Source: Brasenia schreberi
Taxonomy: Eukaryota; Streptophyta; Magnoliopsida; Nymphaeales; Cabombaceae
Reading direction: 5' to 3'
DNA length: 64,000 nucleotides
NCBI GenBank assembly: GCA_036023115.1
Contig: JAYKKT010000089.1
Span: 16,362,501 to 16,426,500, forward strand
The position numbers and the translations under genes were made by a program. Under the pieces are notes generated by a model. That model was not told the origin of the DNA and did no database searches. It was given only the letters and a program-made list of their open reading frames with translations. Positions 1-9,056 of the stretch are shown here, piece after piece. The first letter of the stretch is position 1; each line of letters starts with the position of its first letter.

Positions 1-599
1 CGCCCTTTTCTGGGTTTGGAGTGGATCCTCTCGTGCGTCTAAGGCCTATTTATGTAAACAGGGCGTGCCAACTAGCTTACCTAAGCTAGCGAAGATATAT
101 TTTAAACTGACTTCTAATCGTGGCTACTGTGAGCAAGTGAGCTCTTGTCGTCGCAGACCTTCTTGCACCGATGCGCAAGGGTCAGTCTGTACGCTTTGCA
201 AAAATCAAGTTTTTGGGATAGAAAGTCTACGAAGCGGTTCGAGGTGTCTAATTCAGGTCTTTTAGATGCGATTGCAGATTTTAGATCACGTGGATTTGCA
301 CGTGCCTAAGTCTTTCCTTTTATCCCTTTATGGGCCACCTAGTTTGTGTGTTATGAACACTCCACTACATGGGCGAATTTGAGCGGGGCATGCTTTGATC
401 CAATATGCGTCCTACCTCGTGGTATGGCGTAGATGCAATGCAAACTCATGCTACTCCAAAGGGAAAACCCGAATGTAAAGGCAATGCCGAAGGGAAATAA
501 CCGAAGGGAAATGACCGAAGGGAAATGACTTGTAAAGTAAATGCCGAAGGGAGATATGTATATAGAGTATGTATATGGGCCCTTACTCGGGTCTTGCAA

Positions 600-1090
600 A
601 TAAGAGCGAAGGCTCAATGTGGGTGCGTGCTTGAATTGAAAGACTTACACACACGACATGAAATTAAACCCAAATATAACTTGCAGTATGGCCTTGATTA
701 AGGTCTTGGGAATAAGAGCGAAAGCTCAATGTGTGTGAGTGCTTGAATTGAAGTACTACGCACACAACATGAAATTAAACCCAAATAGTATAACACGGCC
801 CTTACTTGGGTCTTTCAAATGAGAACGAAAGCTCAATGTGTGTGAGTGCTTGAATTGAAAGACTTACACACACGACATGAAATGAAAACCCAAATAGTAT
901 AGGTCGGCCCTTACTTGGGTCTTTCAAATAAGAGCGAAGGCTCAATGTGTGTGAGTGCTTGAATTGAAAGACTTACACACACGACATGAAATGAAAACCC
1001 AAATAGTATAGGTCAGCCCTTACTTGGTTCTTTCAAATAAGAGCGAAGGCTCAATGTGTGTGAGTGCTTGAATTGAAAGACAACACACCC
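600..1090 (-). repeat. 110-bp tandem repeat array in the LTR
   Basis: Units of about 110 bp each hold the palindrome-like GAGCGAAGGCTC followed by TGTGTGAGTGCTTGAATTGA and AGGTCGGCCCTTACTTGGGT. Three close units are followed by two diverged units. The partner LTR of the same element (30625-31225) has one close unit more. Confidence 0.85.
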
Positions 1091-2170
1091 AACTTAAGCA
1101 AAACCCTACAAAATTAAAGTATATCTTTATATTTATGTATTAGGGGCTGATTAGGCCCGTGTGTGTTCAAAATCGTGCACAACTAAGAGAGTGCACGTGT
1201 GTGGGTGTGCCAAGCCACGTTATTACAAGCGGGGGGAGACTATGCTCCGTTATTACAACCCCGTATCGAATTGAATCTCAAGCAAGTATACAACTAAAGA
1301 CCGAGTTAGGCACTTACTAATAGCTGGTCCGAAGATGCCTTGCTTGAGCGTGGGCTTGGCCTTCGCCTTAGGCTGCGAAAGGGAGCTCCACGAGGTTGAA
1401 CGGAAAGGGGTGCTGGCCGAGTGTCCTTGGTGCGCGGAAGAGGCGCCTTGAAGGTGGCCGGCTGCTAAGAAAGGGCTCTTTTTGGCGTGTTGGGCTAAAG
1501 GACCTAAGTAGGGTCACTAAGGGAGTATGGCACTAAGGAAAAGGAACTAGCTAGGAGAAGGTGATGGCTGGCGGATGGCTGGCCGAATGAAGAGGATGAC
1601 AGTCGGTTGGAGTGGCCGACTGGGGGAGTTCGGTGGTGGCGGGTTGTTAGGGTGGCTAGGAGTGGTGTAAGGGAAGGGAACTAGCTAGGAGATGGGGTCC
1701 GGTGGTAGTGGGTGTAGTGGGGTGATATGCGCAGGTCTTAGGGAGTCGGCTAGGGTGGCCGAATAGAGCTAGGGTGGTTAGGTAGTGGCGGGTAGTTAGG
1801 ATGGCTAAGGCTTGGCCAAATGGGTAGGGTGGCGGCAAGTGGAATGCCTGGTCTTAGGGTGATATGGGAGTGGATTAGGCGGCTGAGAGTGGAGAGGGAG
1901 TGAAGAAGGAGTAAGGTGGGATGTAGGATACTTACCGAGTGAAGAAGTGGTGGCGGATGGAAGGGACTCAGCCGGGTGATTGGGAAGCTCGAGATGAAGT
2001 TCAACCGGGTGATGGGAGTAGTGGTGGTGCTCGGCTGGAAGGTAGTGGTGCAGGTGGTGGCGGGACGTGGAGCAGGTGGAGCAGGAGGGGATTCGGCTGA
2101 GCTGGGAAGTGGAGGACCCGGGATTGGAGGTGGGGCTGCTAGATGGGAAAACCTGCCCCCAAGGGGGGGG

Positions 2171-2180
2171 GTTTATATAG
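2171..2180 (-). promoter_or_regulatory. TATA box of the family A LTR
   Basis: The minus strand reads CTATATAAAC, followed by a C-rich tract. The same position holds CTATATAAAC, CTATTTAAAC or a close variant in the other full-length A LTRs, so this is the likely core promoter. Confidence 0.65.
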
Positions 2181-2329
2181 GGCTGGGCTAGGTCGGTTAG
2201 GGCTGGGTTTGGGGTAGTGGTTAGGTGGTTTAGGTAGGGTGGTGTGGTGATAAGGTGGGCTGGAAAGGGTAGGGCCAGATATTTTAAATACAAGTGGTTT
2301 GGGTAGGTTGTGGGCTAGGGGTGGTTTAG

Positions 2330-2580
2330 AGGTTTAGGGTTTAGCTAGGTGGGTTGGTTCTAGGGTGAGGTTTAGTGAGGTAGGTTAGGTGATTAGGCTA
2401 GGATTAGGCTAGGTTTAGGGTAATTAACCTAGGTTTAGGGAAGGATTAGGGAAGTGGGTTAGGTGATTAGGTTGGGATTAGGCCGGGATTAGGGAAGTGG
2501 GTTAGGTGATTAGGCTCAGATTAGGGCCGGATTAGGGTGGAAGGCTAGGATTAGGTGTTTTTGGTTAGGTTTAGGTGAAG
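2330..2580 (-). repeat. Telomere-like CCTAA(A/T)CC-rich tract in the LTR
   Basis: About 250 bp are made of irregular TAGG/TTAGG steps (CCTAATCC, CCTAAACC on the LTR strand) spaced 6 to 12 bases apart. The tract is present in each promoter-containing A LTR. It is not a true heptamer array, since the spacing is irregular, so it is LTR sequence and not a telomere. Confidence 0.7.
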
Positions 2581-3418
2581 GAGCTCCCTTTGCATGGCCC
2601 ATAGACCTTAACCACATCATGTTGGTACAGCCCTAGGTTAGGTTTTGGCTAATTACAAGCTTAAACCCATTTAATTAGGCTAACCCACATGATTAACCCC
2701 AAACTTGACACACAAGTCAAGCTTAATTACAACACACACTTGATCTTATCCACCCCCACTCTCTCTCATGCCCATAATCCCACGTGAAATTCAAGTGGGC
2801 CCCACCTCCATTTATGAGAAGGTGATGTGGGCCATGGATATGGATATTGGATTGGATTTTTGAATCCAAATCCAAATCCAAGTCCATACATGGGTTTGGA
2901 TTGGGATCTGGATATATATGGTCCAGATCCGATCCAAACTGAACTCTGACTCCTTTGAGCTGTGTTCGAGACGAACGGTTTGTGCGGGGCCTGATAGCAT
3001 CAGTGCTCCGTCTGCGTTGGGTCTTCGCCAACATGATCGTCCGCCTCTGTTTTCGCCTTCCGGAGATGACTTTGAATGATGTTTTGATGATAACAGGGTC
3101 TTGGACGTTCGAGATCGTGGGGGTGTGGATTTGATACGAGAGTTGTTGCGTCGGGCTCGACATGTGCTCCGGTTCTAGGCTCTCCTTAGCTCTCCTGGTC
3201 CTGTTTGGATTAGGCCGAAGCTGCTTCGGGGTTTCAAAAACATGTTTAAAAAGGTTTTTTTAAAAGCCATATTGTATTTTTGAAATATAAAAGTTTAAAA
3301 CATATATACAGGGTTGTCTGGAAGGCTCCTGGGTTTCCAGACTCAAAATGGCCCTTTGGGGCTGCTTTTACAAAACCAGATGGATTTGAGAAATTCGTGG
3401 GATTTCGGGGTGTTTATA

Positions 3419-3433
3419 GATGCCCCTCTTTGG
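3419..3433 (-). other. Polypurine tract of element 2
   Basis: The minus strand reads CCAAAGAGGGGCATC directly before the 3' LTR start. The identical tract sits before the 3' LTRs at 20217 (plus) and 39109 (minus). In this class it is the plus-strand DNA primer site. Confidence 0.85.
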
Positions 3434-4588
3434 CCTTGTCCAAATCGATTTGGATAAGGGCAAAGATGACAAACACCCCTTTCAATGTCTCCCTAGATCT
3501 AGCCACGAAGAATATGGGATCGTCCCAATTTTTAGCAAAATCTCAATTTACAAACTCTGGTAGGAGGAGATATCACGCCAAAGGGTTTTCCATGGAATCT
3601 GGTCCTAAATGGGATCATGTTTATGCAAATGTTCATGCGTGGAATGCAGATGACATGGGTGTGGTGCCAAGAGTGGCGACCTCCCAAAGACTAGATGTGG
3701 TCGAACTCTAGAGACTTATAAGGCCTACTGCTCCAAGTGAGCAAAATCCTATGCTGTTCGATGTTCGGTTTTCACAATTTATTTACAAAAGTTATTTACA
3801 AAAGGGACAACTGTCTTGAGTCTCGATCCTAAGGATCTCGAGCTCTCCGTGCTTGCCCTTGTTTGAGTCTTAACACTCGCTTATCTAGCGGAGGTTTTTA
3901 TAAGAAACCAAGCTGTATTTCAAATTCCTACGCCTTACTCGAAACGTCGAATTCTCAAACAAGATGAAATTCAAGTAAGTAAATCCTATTTTTACTTTAG
4001 GATTCCTCGAAATGAACCATGCTTTTAGCTTGGGATAAGCCAGGGATGGGAAAGAGATACCACGGTCCCTTTTGAAGCGTCCCGTGGTTTGAGGCACAGA
4101 AGGTGGAAAACTGCTCTTTTTGAGCTTTTTGGCCTCTTTTTCCTTTTTTTCATCGAGGGTCTCCCTTTGGGAGTATTTTTTCTTTAATCCCTCTTTTTCA
4201 CAAGAGAATCGATTTTTCTTTTGAATTCTGGTTTCTTTCTTTTAGAAAGAGACTTTGAATGGGAAATTCCCTTTGTTTGGGCTTTTGTTTTCCTTTTGGA
4301 AGGAGAAGAGAAGAGGGGAGGACTTATCCCAAGCCTACACTCGATCCATTCCAGATCAGCCTATTTAGAAATAACACGTACTACTTGCAAGTACCTTGCT
4401 ATATTGAACTAGGCCATTCTTTGTAAGAAGAAGGATTTTGAAATGTAACCACGATTTTGAAGAGTCCGCTCTTTCACAAGTGTGAATTCTCTCACTCAGG
4501 GTCACACGACTTTGCCTTTGCACCTTATTTTCATGTCTCAGGGCAGCTATCCCTAAAATTTTCGAAAAACTAGAATTTAATCCAAATC
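3434..4588 (-). other. Non-coding 3' internal region of element 2
   Basis: About 1.15 kb lie between the pol stop codon and the polypurine tract. The region is similar along its length to 19047-20203 in element 1. No envelope-like ORF is present. Open frames here are short, differ between the two copies and are not conserved. Confidence 0.75.
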
Positions 4589-5203
4589 CTACACATGATA
4601 CTTCTTTAAGTATTGAATATTGATAGGATCTGCTAAATTCCTACCTTCTACATCGATCAACCAATACGAGTTGTTCGTAATGGTTGCTCGTACAACATAT
4701 GGTCCATCCCAGTTGGGGCGCCACTTTCCTAGGGGGTGTAGGCCACGATGATGGATGGTTTTTAAGACCAGATCCCCCACTTCAAAGTGGTGAGGTCTCA
4801 TGTATTTGCTATAATGTCGGGCTATTCTTTGCCGGTATGCACGAGCATGATCCATGGCAAGGAGTCGCCTCTCATCTAGCAAATCTAGTTCGGCCATCCT
4901 AGCATGCTGAAGCGTCTCTAGGGGGAGGTCGAGTGCAATGGATGTATGGAATGAATGCAGTTGGGTATGAATGGGAAGAATGGCGTTTGTTCCATAGACC
5001 AATTCGAATGGTGTGGCATTCGTGGGAGTCCGGATGGAAGTTCTATAAGCCCATAAGGCTTCATCCAGCTTCTCGTGCCACGTCCTACCCTTCTCTAAGG
5101 TTTTCTCAATAATACTAATGAGAGTCTTGTTTGTGGCTTCGGCTTGGCCGTTGCCTTGAGGGTAGTAGGGCGAAGAGAAGTGGTGAGTTATGCCATACGT
5201 GTT
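4589..5203 (-). pseudogene. Integrase C-terminal part of element 2 pol (split by element 1)
   Basis: The reading frame is open on the minus strand from the insertion point to a TGA/TAG-type stop at 4589-4591. It holds the third catalytic residue region (GNGQAEATNK, with the Glu of the D,D35E triad) and the C-terminal GKWRPNWDGPYVV motif, a GPY/F-type module. The amino-terminal side of the same integrase lies at 23830-24459. The sequence before 5204 in this frame is LTR of element 1. This piece has no internal stop and is close to the integrase of element 1. Function is lost through the split and the upstream nonsense codons. Confidence 0.93.
5199..5203. other. Target-site duplication of element 1, left copy (GTGTT)
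   Basis: GTGTT precedes the LTR start TGTAAACACC and recurs at 23825-23829 straight after the 3' LTR. The joined flanks restore the integrase reading frame. Confidence 0.97.
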
Positions 5204-6428
5204 TGTAAACACCCCGAAATCCCACGAATTCCTTAAAACGAACCTGGTTTTGTACAAGCAGCCCCAAAGGGCCATTTTGAGTTTGGAAACCCAGGAGCCT
5301 TCCAGACAACCCTGTATATATGTTTTAAACTTTATCTTTCAAAAACATACAATATAGCTTTTAAAACCCTTTTAAAACATGTTTTGAAACCCCGAAGTGG
5401 CTTGGCCCGATCAAGACAGGACCAGGAAAGCTAAGAAGAGCCCGGAACCGGAGCACACGTCGAGCCCGGCACAGCAACTCTTGTATCTGATTCACACCCC
5501 AGGATCTCGAACGTCCAAGACCCTATTCTTATCAAAATAGCATTTGAAGTCATCTCCGGAAGGCAGAAACGGAGGCGGACGACTATGTTGGCAAAGACCC
5601 AACGCAGACGGAGTACTGATGCTGTCAGGCCCCGCACGAATCGTCCGTTTCGAACCCAGCTCAAAGGAGTCAGAGTTCAGTTTGGATTGGATCTGGACCA
5701 TATATATCCAGATTCCAATCCAAACCCATATGTAGACTTGGATTTGGATCCAGAGATCCAATCCAATATCCATATCCGTGGCCCACATCACCTTCTCATA
5801 AATGGAGGTGGGGCCCACTTGAAATTCACGTGGGATATTGGGCATGAGAGAGAGTGGGGATGGAAAATATCAAGAGTGTTGTATTAAGCTTGACTTGTGT
5901 GTCAAGTTTGGGTTTAATCATGTGGGTTAGCCTAATTGAGTGGGTTTAAGCTTGTAATTAGCTAAAACCTAACCTAGGGCTGCACCAACATGAGGTGGTC
6001 AAGGTCTATGGGCCATGCTAAGGGAGCTCCTTCACCTAAACCTAACCCAAAATGCCTAATCCTAGCCTAAACCCCTAATCCACCCCTAATCTGGACCTAA
6101 TCACCTAACCCACTTCCCTAATCCCGGCCTAATCCCAACCTAATCACCTAACCCACTTCCCTAATCCTTCCCTAAACCTAGATTAATTTCCCTAATCCTA
6201 GCCTAAACCTAGCCTAATCACCTAACCTAGCTCACTAAACCTCACCCTAAAACCCAACCACCTAATCTAGCCCTAAACCCCTAAACCACTCCTAGCCCAC
6301 AATCTACCCAAACCCCTAGTTTTAAAATATCTGGCCCAACCCTTTCCAGCCCACCTTATCTACATACCACCCTACCTAAACCACCTAACCACTACCCCAA
6401 GCCCAGCCCTAACCGACCTACCCATCCC

Positions 6429-6438
6429 CTATTTAAAC
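6429..6438 (+). promoter_or_regulatory. TATA-like box of the 5' LTR
   Basis: CTATTTAAAC lies at the place where other family A copies have CTATATAAAC (for example 52135-52144), followed by a C-rich stretch. It is the likely core promoter of element 1, with one or two weakening changes. The transcription start is inferred about 25-35 bases downstream. Confidence 0.55.
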
Positions 6439-6698
6439 CCATCCCCTTTGGGGGCGGGTTTTGCAAGTAGAAGGCCCTCACCTCAGCCCAGCCGGCTCCA
6501 CTCTCCACCTGCCCGCCTGCTCCACTCTCCACTTGCTCCACTCTCCACCTGCTCCACCAGCACTACCTGCACCGCCACCTTCCCTCTTCCATCCACCACC
6601 ATTCCCCAGTCGGACGCCACCACCTTCACCCAATCGAACCAGCCGAGCTCCCATCCACACCCGGCTTCTCCTTGCCTTCCACCGCCTCTCCCCATTCG

Positions 6699-6704
6699 GT
6701 AAGT
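6699..6704 (+). promoter_or_regulatory. Candidate 5' splice site in the LTR leader
   Basis: CATTCG|GTAAGTACC fits the plant donor consensus. GTAAGT is kept at the same place in LTR copies at 10542, 21694 and 47196 and on the minus-strand LTRs of element 2 near 1930 and 32060; two other copies have GTTAGT. It lies about 240 bases after the inferred transcription start. Use as a donor is inference. Confidence 0.45.
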
Positions 6705-7351
6705 ACCCTGCACCTTACCTAGCTCCTTCTCTACTCCCTCTCCACTCCCAGCCACCCACCATACCATCACCTTACCTGCCCAACAGCCCCTCGCCGCCAC
6801 CACTCCCACTCGGCCAAACCTTAGCCGTCCCAACCATTTGCCCCTACCTAACTCCCCTCAACTACACCCGATCACCCTATTAGATTTCCTAAGACCTGCC
6901 CATAATACTCCCTTAAACCTACTATCCCCACTATCACATAGCCCCCTCACCTAACTAGCTACCTTCCCATACTCCAACCTTAGTCACCCTAGCAGCCCGC
7001 CACCACCACATCTTCCTAGTCGGCCACTCCAACCGACTATTCCTTCATTCGGCCAGTCATCACCATTCCCCTAGGTGTCCCATTCGGCCTTCCCACAAAC
7101 TCTCCTTTAGGTCCAGTTTCCCTAAACACTCAACTCCCCTAGTGACCCTAAAAACTCACTCGTTCAGCCCCTTTAACCCCCCACCTCGAGGCGATATCCA
7201 CTTGCAACCGGCCACCTTTGAGGTGCCTATCCCGCGCCCCACTAGCAGCCGGCCAGCACCTTTGATCACCTATCCTCGCGGAGCTCCCGTTTGCAGCCCA
7301 AGGCGAAGGCCAAGCCCATGCTCAAGCAAGACCTCTACGGACCAGCTACTC

Positions 7352-7357
7352 GTAAGT
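7352..7357 (+). promoter_or_regulatory. Second candidate 5' splice site in the LTR leader
   Basis: CTACTC|GTAAGTGTC matches the donor consensus at five or more positions and is conserved in all A LTR copies just before the GATTCAATTTGATACGGGGT block. Use is inferred only. Confidence 0.35.
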
Positions 7358-7615
7358 GTCTAAACTCGGTCCTTAGTTATACACTTGCTTGAGATTCAAT
7401 TTGATACGGGGTTGTAATAACGGAGCATAGTCTCCCCCCGCTTGTAATAACGTGGCTTGGCACACCCACACACGTGCACTCTCCTAGTTGTGCACGATTT
7501 TGAACACACACGGGCCTAATCAGCCCCTAATACATAAGTATATACATATACTTTTATTTTTGTAGGGTTTTGCTTAAGTTGGGTGCGTTGTCTTTCAATT
7601 CAAACACTCACACAC

Positions 7616-8100
7616 ATTGAGCTTTCGCTCTTATTTGAAAGACCCAAGTAAGGGCCGACCTATACTATTTGGGTTTCATTTCATGTCGTGTGAGTAAGTC
7701 TTTCAATTCAAGCACTCTCACACACATTGAGCTTTCGCTCTTATTTGAAAGACCCAAGTAAGGGCCGACCTATACTATTTGGGTTTCATTTCATGTCGTG
7801 TGAGTAAGTCTTTCAATTCAAGCACTCTCACACACATTGAGCCTTCGCTCTTATTCCCAAGACCTTAGTAAAGGCCTTATTGCAGTTATATTTGGGTTTC
7901 ATTTATGTCGTGTGTGTAGTACTTCAATTCAAGCACTTTCACACACATTGAGCCTTCGCTCTTACTCCCCAAGACCTTAGTCAAGGCCATACTGCAATTT
8001 ATATTTGGGTTTAATTTCATGTCGTGTGTGTAAGTCTTTCAATTCAAGCACGCACCCACATTGAGCCTTCGCTCTTATTTGCAAGACCCAAGTAAGGGCT
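7616..8100 (+). repeat. 110-bp tandem repeat array of the 5' LTR
   Basis: Units start ATTGAGCTTTCGCTCTTATT at 7616, 7726 and 7836, an exact 110-bp period. The third and later units are diverged (they contain CCCAAGACCTTAGT). The first two are nearly identical. The 3' LTR of the same element has three close units. Confidence 0.92.
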
Positions 8101-8502
8101 CATATACATAAGCTATATACATATCTCCCTTCGGTTATTTCCCTTCGGTTATTTCCCTTCGGTTATTTCCCTTTGGTTATTTCCCTTCTGTTATTTCCCT
8201 TCAGTATTGTCTTTACATTTCGGGTTTTCCCTTTGGAGTAGCGTGAGTTTGCATTGCATCTACGCCATACCATGAGGTAGGACGCATATTGCATCGAAGC
8301 AAGCCCCGCTCGAATTCGCCCATGTAGTGGAGTGTTCATAACACACAAACTAGGTGGCCCGAAAAGGGATAAAAGAAAAGACTTAGGCACGTGCAAATCC
8401 ACGTGATCTAAAACATGCAACTGCATCTTAAAGACCCGAAATAGACACCTCGAACCGCTTCGTGGACTTTCTCTCCAAAAACTCGATTTTTGCAAAGCGT
8501 AC

Positions 8503-8630
8503 AGACTGACCCTTGCGCATCGGTGCAAGAAGGTCTACGACGACAAGAGCTTACTTGCTCACAGTCGCCACGTTTAGAAGTCAGTGTTAAAAATATCTTC
8601 GCTAGCTTAAGTAAGCTAGCTGGCATGCCC
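8503..8630 (+). other. U5 inverted repeats and PBS-like decamer
   Basis: Near 8513-8530 the sequence CTTGCGCATCGGTGCAAG can fold with a 5-bp stem and an 8-base loop. At 8601-8620 GCTAGCTTAAGTAAGCTAGC is a 9-bp inverted repeat with a 2-base centre. It is directly followed by TGGCATGCCC, one base from the TGGCACGCCC that starts the real PBS 103 bases on. All three parts recur in LTRs of families D, E and F, with some decayed copies. Confidence 0.7.
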
Positions 8631-8722
8631 TATTTGCATACATAGGCCTTAGACACACGAGAGGATCCGCTCCAAGCCCCGAAAGAGGCGAAGAGGCAGG
8701 GATTTTCGCGCGTCTACAGAGA

Positions 8723-8741
8723 TTGGCACGCCCGGTGGGAC
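8723..8741 (+). other. Primer binding site of element 1
   Basis: TTGGCACGCCCGGTGGGAC begins four bases after the LTR end CTACA. TGG at the start pairs with a tRNA CCA end. The matching site in element 2 is TTGGCACGCCTGGTGGGAC and in the E element TTGGCATGCCCAGTGGGAC. I do not assign the tRNA species. Confidence 0.85.
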
Positions 8742-8861
8742 GTGAGCCTTTTCAAAAATCGAGTTTGCTTGTAGAAGTCTTGCGAAAAGTTTGTAAAAAG
8801 GTGTCGTTTTAACTTGTTTTCTTTTCTTGTACTTAGGATATTTTGAAAAAGCTTGAAAAGC
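8742..8861 (+). other. Untranslated leader between PBS and gag, with candidate 3' splice site
   Basis: About 120 bases are without a start codon in the gag frame. A pyrimidine-rich run ends in CTTGTACTTAG|G at 8836/8837, a good plant acceptor, 25 bases before the gag ATG. The same acceptor is kept in element 2 (minus strand, 29879) and in element 5 (near 63305). Confidence 0.55.
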
Positions 8862-9056
8862 ATGTCAAAATCCAATCCAAGTGAAGTGTCGAGCCAAGGC
8901 TCATGCGCATCAAGTTCTCACTCTAGGAGGATTTTCAAAAACAAAATAAAACTAGATGAAATCGAGGACTTGAGAAGGGAGTTTGAGGCCAAAATCGATG
9001 CTCTCAGCCAAGAGGCTGAAGTAGGCGATTCATGTTCATCGAACGGTGAACAAAGG
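8862..9056 (+). pseudogene. gag: gag-pro ORF of element 1, N-terminal piece
   Basis: The frame opens at ATG 8862 (MSKSNPSEVSSQ) and runs 65 codons to AGG at 9054-9056, where the solo LTR entered. I take the ATG at 8862 and not the in-frame TTG at 8853. The piece is Ser-rich and then charged, with a short helical stretch (EIEDLRREFEAKIDALSQEA) that could form a coiled coil. The frame continues at 12569. The same N-terminus is present in element 2 (29853 down) and element 5 (63330 up). Confidence 0.93.
9052..9056. other. Target-site duplication of the solo LTR, left copy (AAAGG)
   Basis: AAAGG lies before TGTAAACACC at 9057 and again at 12564-12568. Uninterrupted gag in element 5 (near 63520) has a single AAAGG. 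Confidence 0.97.

Larger units (their letters stand above)
1..3418 (-). repeat. 3' LTR of element 2 (family A), truncated by window edge
   Basis: It matches 30034-33534 almost base for base in the same orientation. On the minus strand it starts TATAAACACCCC at 3418, where TGTAAACACC is canonical, so the terminal G has become A. It carries the conserved family A parts: a GGATY-rich start, a TAGG-rich (telomere-like) tract, a TATA box, the 110-bp repeat array and the U5 hairpins. The real LTR end should lie 33 bases left of position 1. Confidence 0.95.
5204..8718 (+). repeat. 5' LTR of element 1 (family A, 3,515 bp)
   Basis: It starts TGTAAACACCCCGAAATCCC and ends GCGCGTCTACA. In order it holds a GGATCTGGAT-rich region with inverted copies (about 5690-5790), a telomere-like CCTAAACC tract (6040-6320), a TATA-like box (6429-6438), a pyrimidine-rich leader with consensus splice donors (6699, 7352), the 110-bp repeat array (7616-8100), and U5 with two inverted repeats near 8500-8630. 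The Pro/Ser-rich frames at 6448-6883 come from the C-rich composition. Confidence 0.96.

Noticed and set aside
3280..3711. A 143-residue plus-strand frame.
   Set aside because: It crosses the LTR boundary of element 2 and the polypurine tract on the antisense strand and is not open in the same way in element 1.
5492..5887. Open frames with Asp-Leu-Asp or Trp-Ile-Trp runs, recurring at 2723-3163, 9224-9688, 20503-20898, 46033-46383 and 50469-50951.
   Set aside because: They are translations of the GGATTTGGAT repeat in six frames, with no conserved start and no coding signature.
6040..6320. A possible telomere or interstitial telomere array (CCTAAACC, CCTAATCC).
   Set aside because: Spacing and sequence are irregular and the tract is at the same place in each promoter-containing family A LTR.
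6448..6883. Pro/Ser/Thr-rich open frames on both strands of the LTR leader, repeated at 10280-10715, 21403-21878, 46978-47269 and 52008-52511.
   Set aside because: They follow from the C-rich, G-poor composition, are open in several frames at once and shift frame between copies.
7616..8100. A CRISPR-like look of the 110-bp repeats.
   Set aside because: Units are head-to-tail with no unique spacers, the genome is plant nuclear, and the repeats lie inside LTRs.
8723..8741. A tRNA gene or tRNA-derived repeat at the PBS.
   Set aside because: Only the 18-19 bases complementary to a tRNA 3' end are present, without A and B boxes or a cloverleaf.
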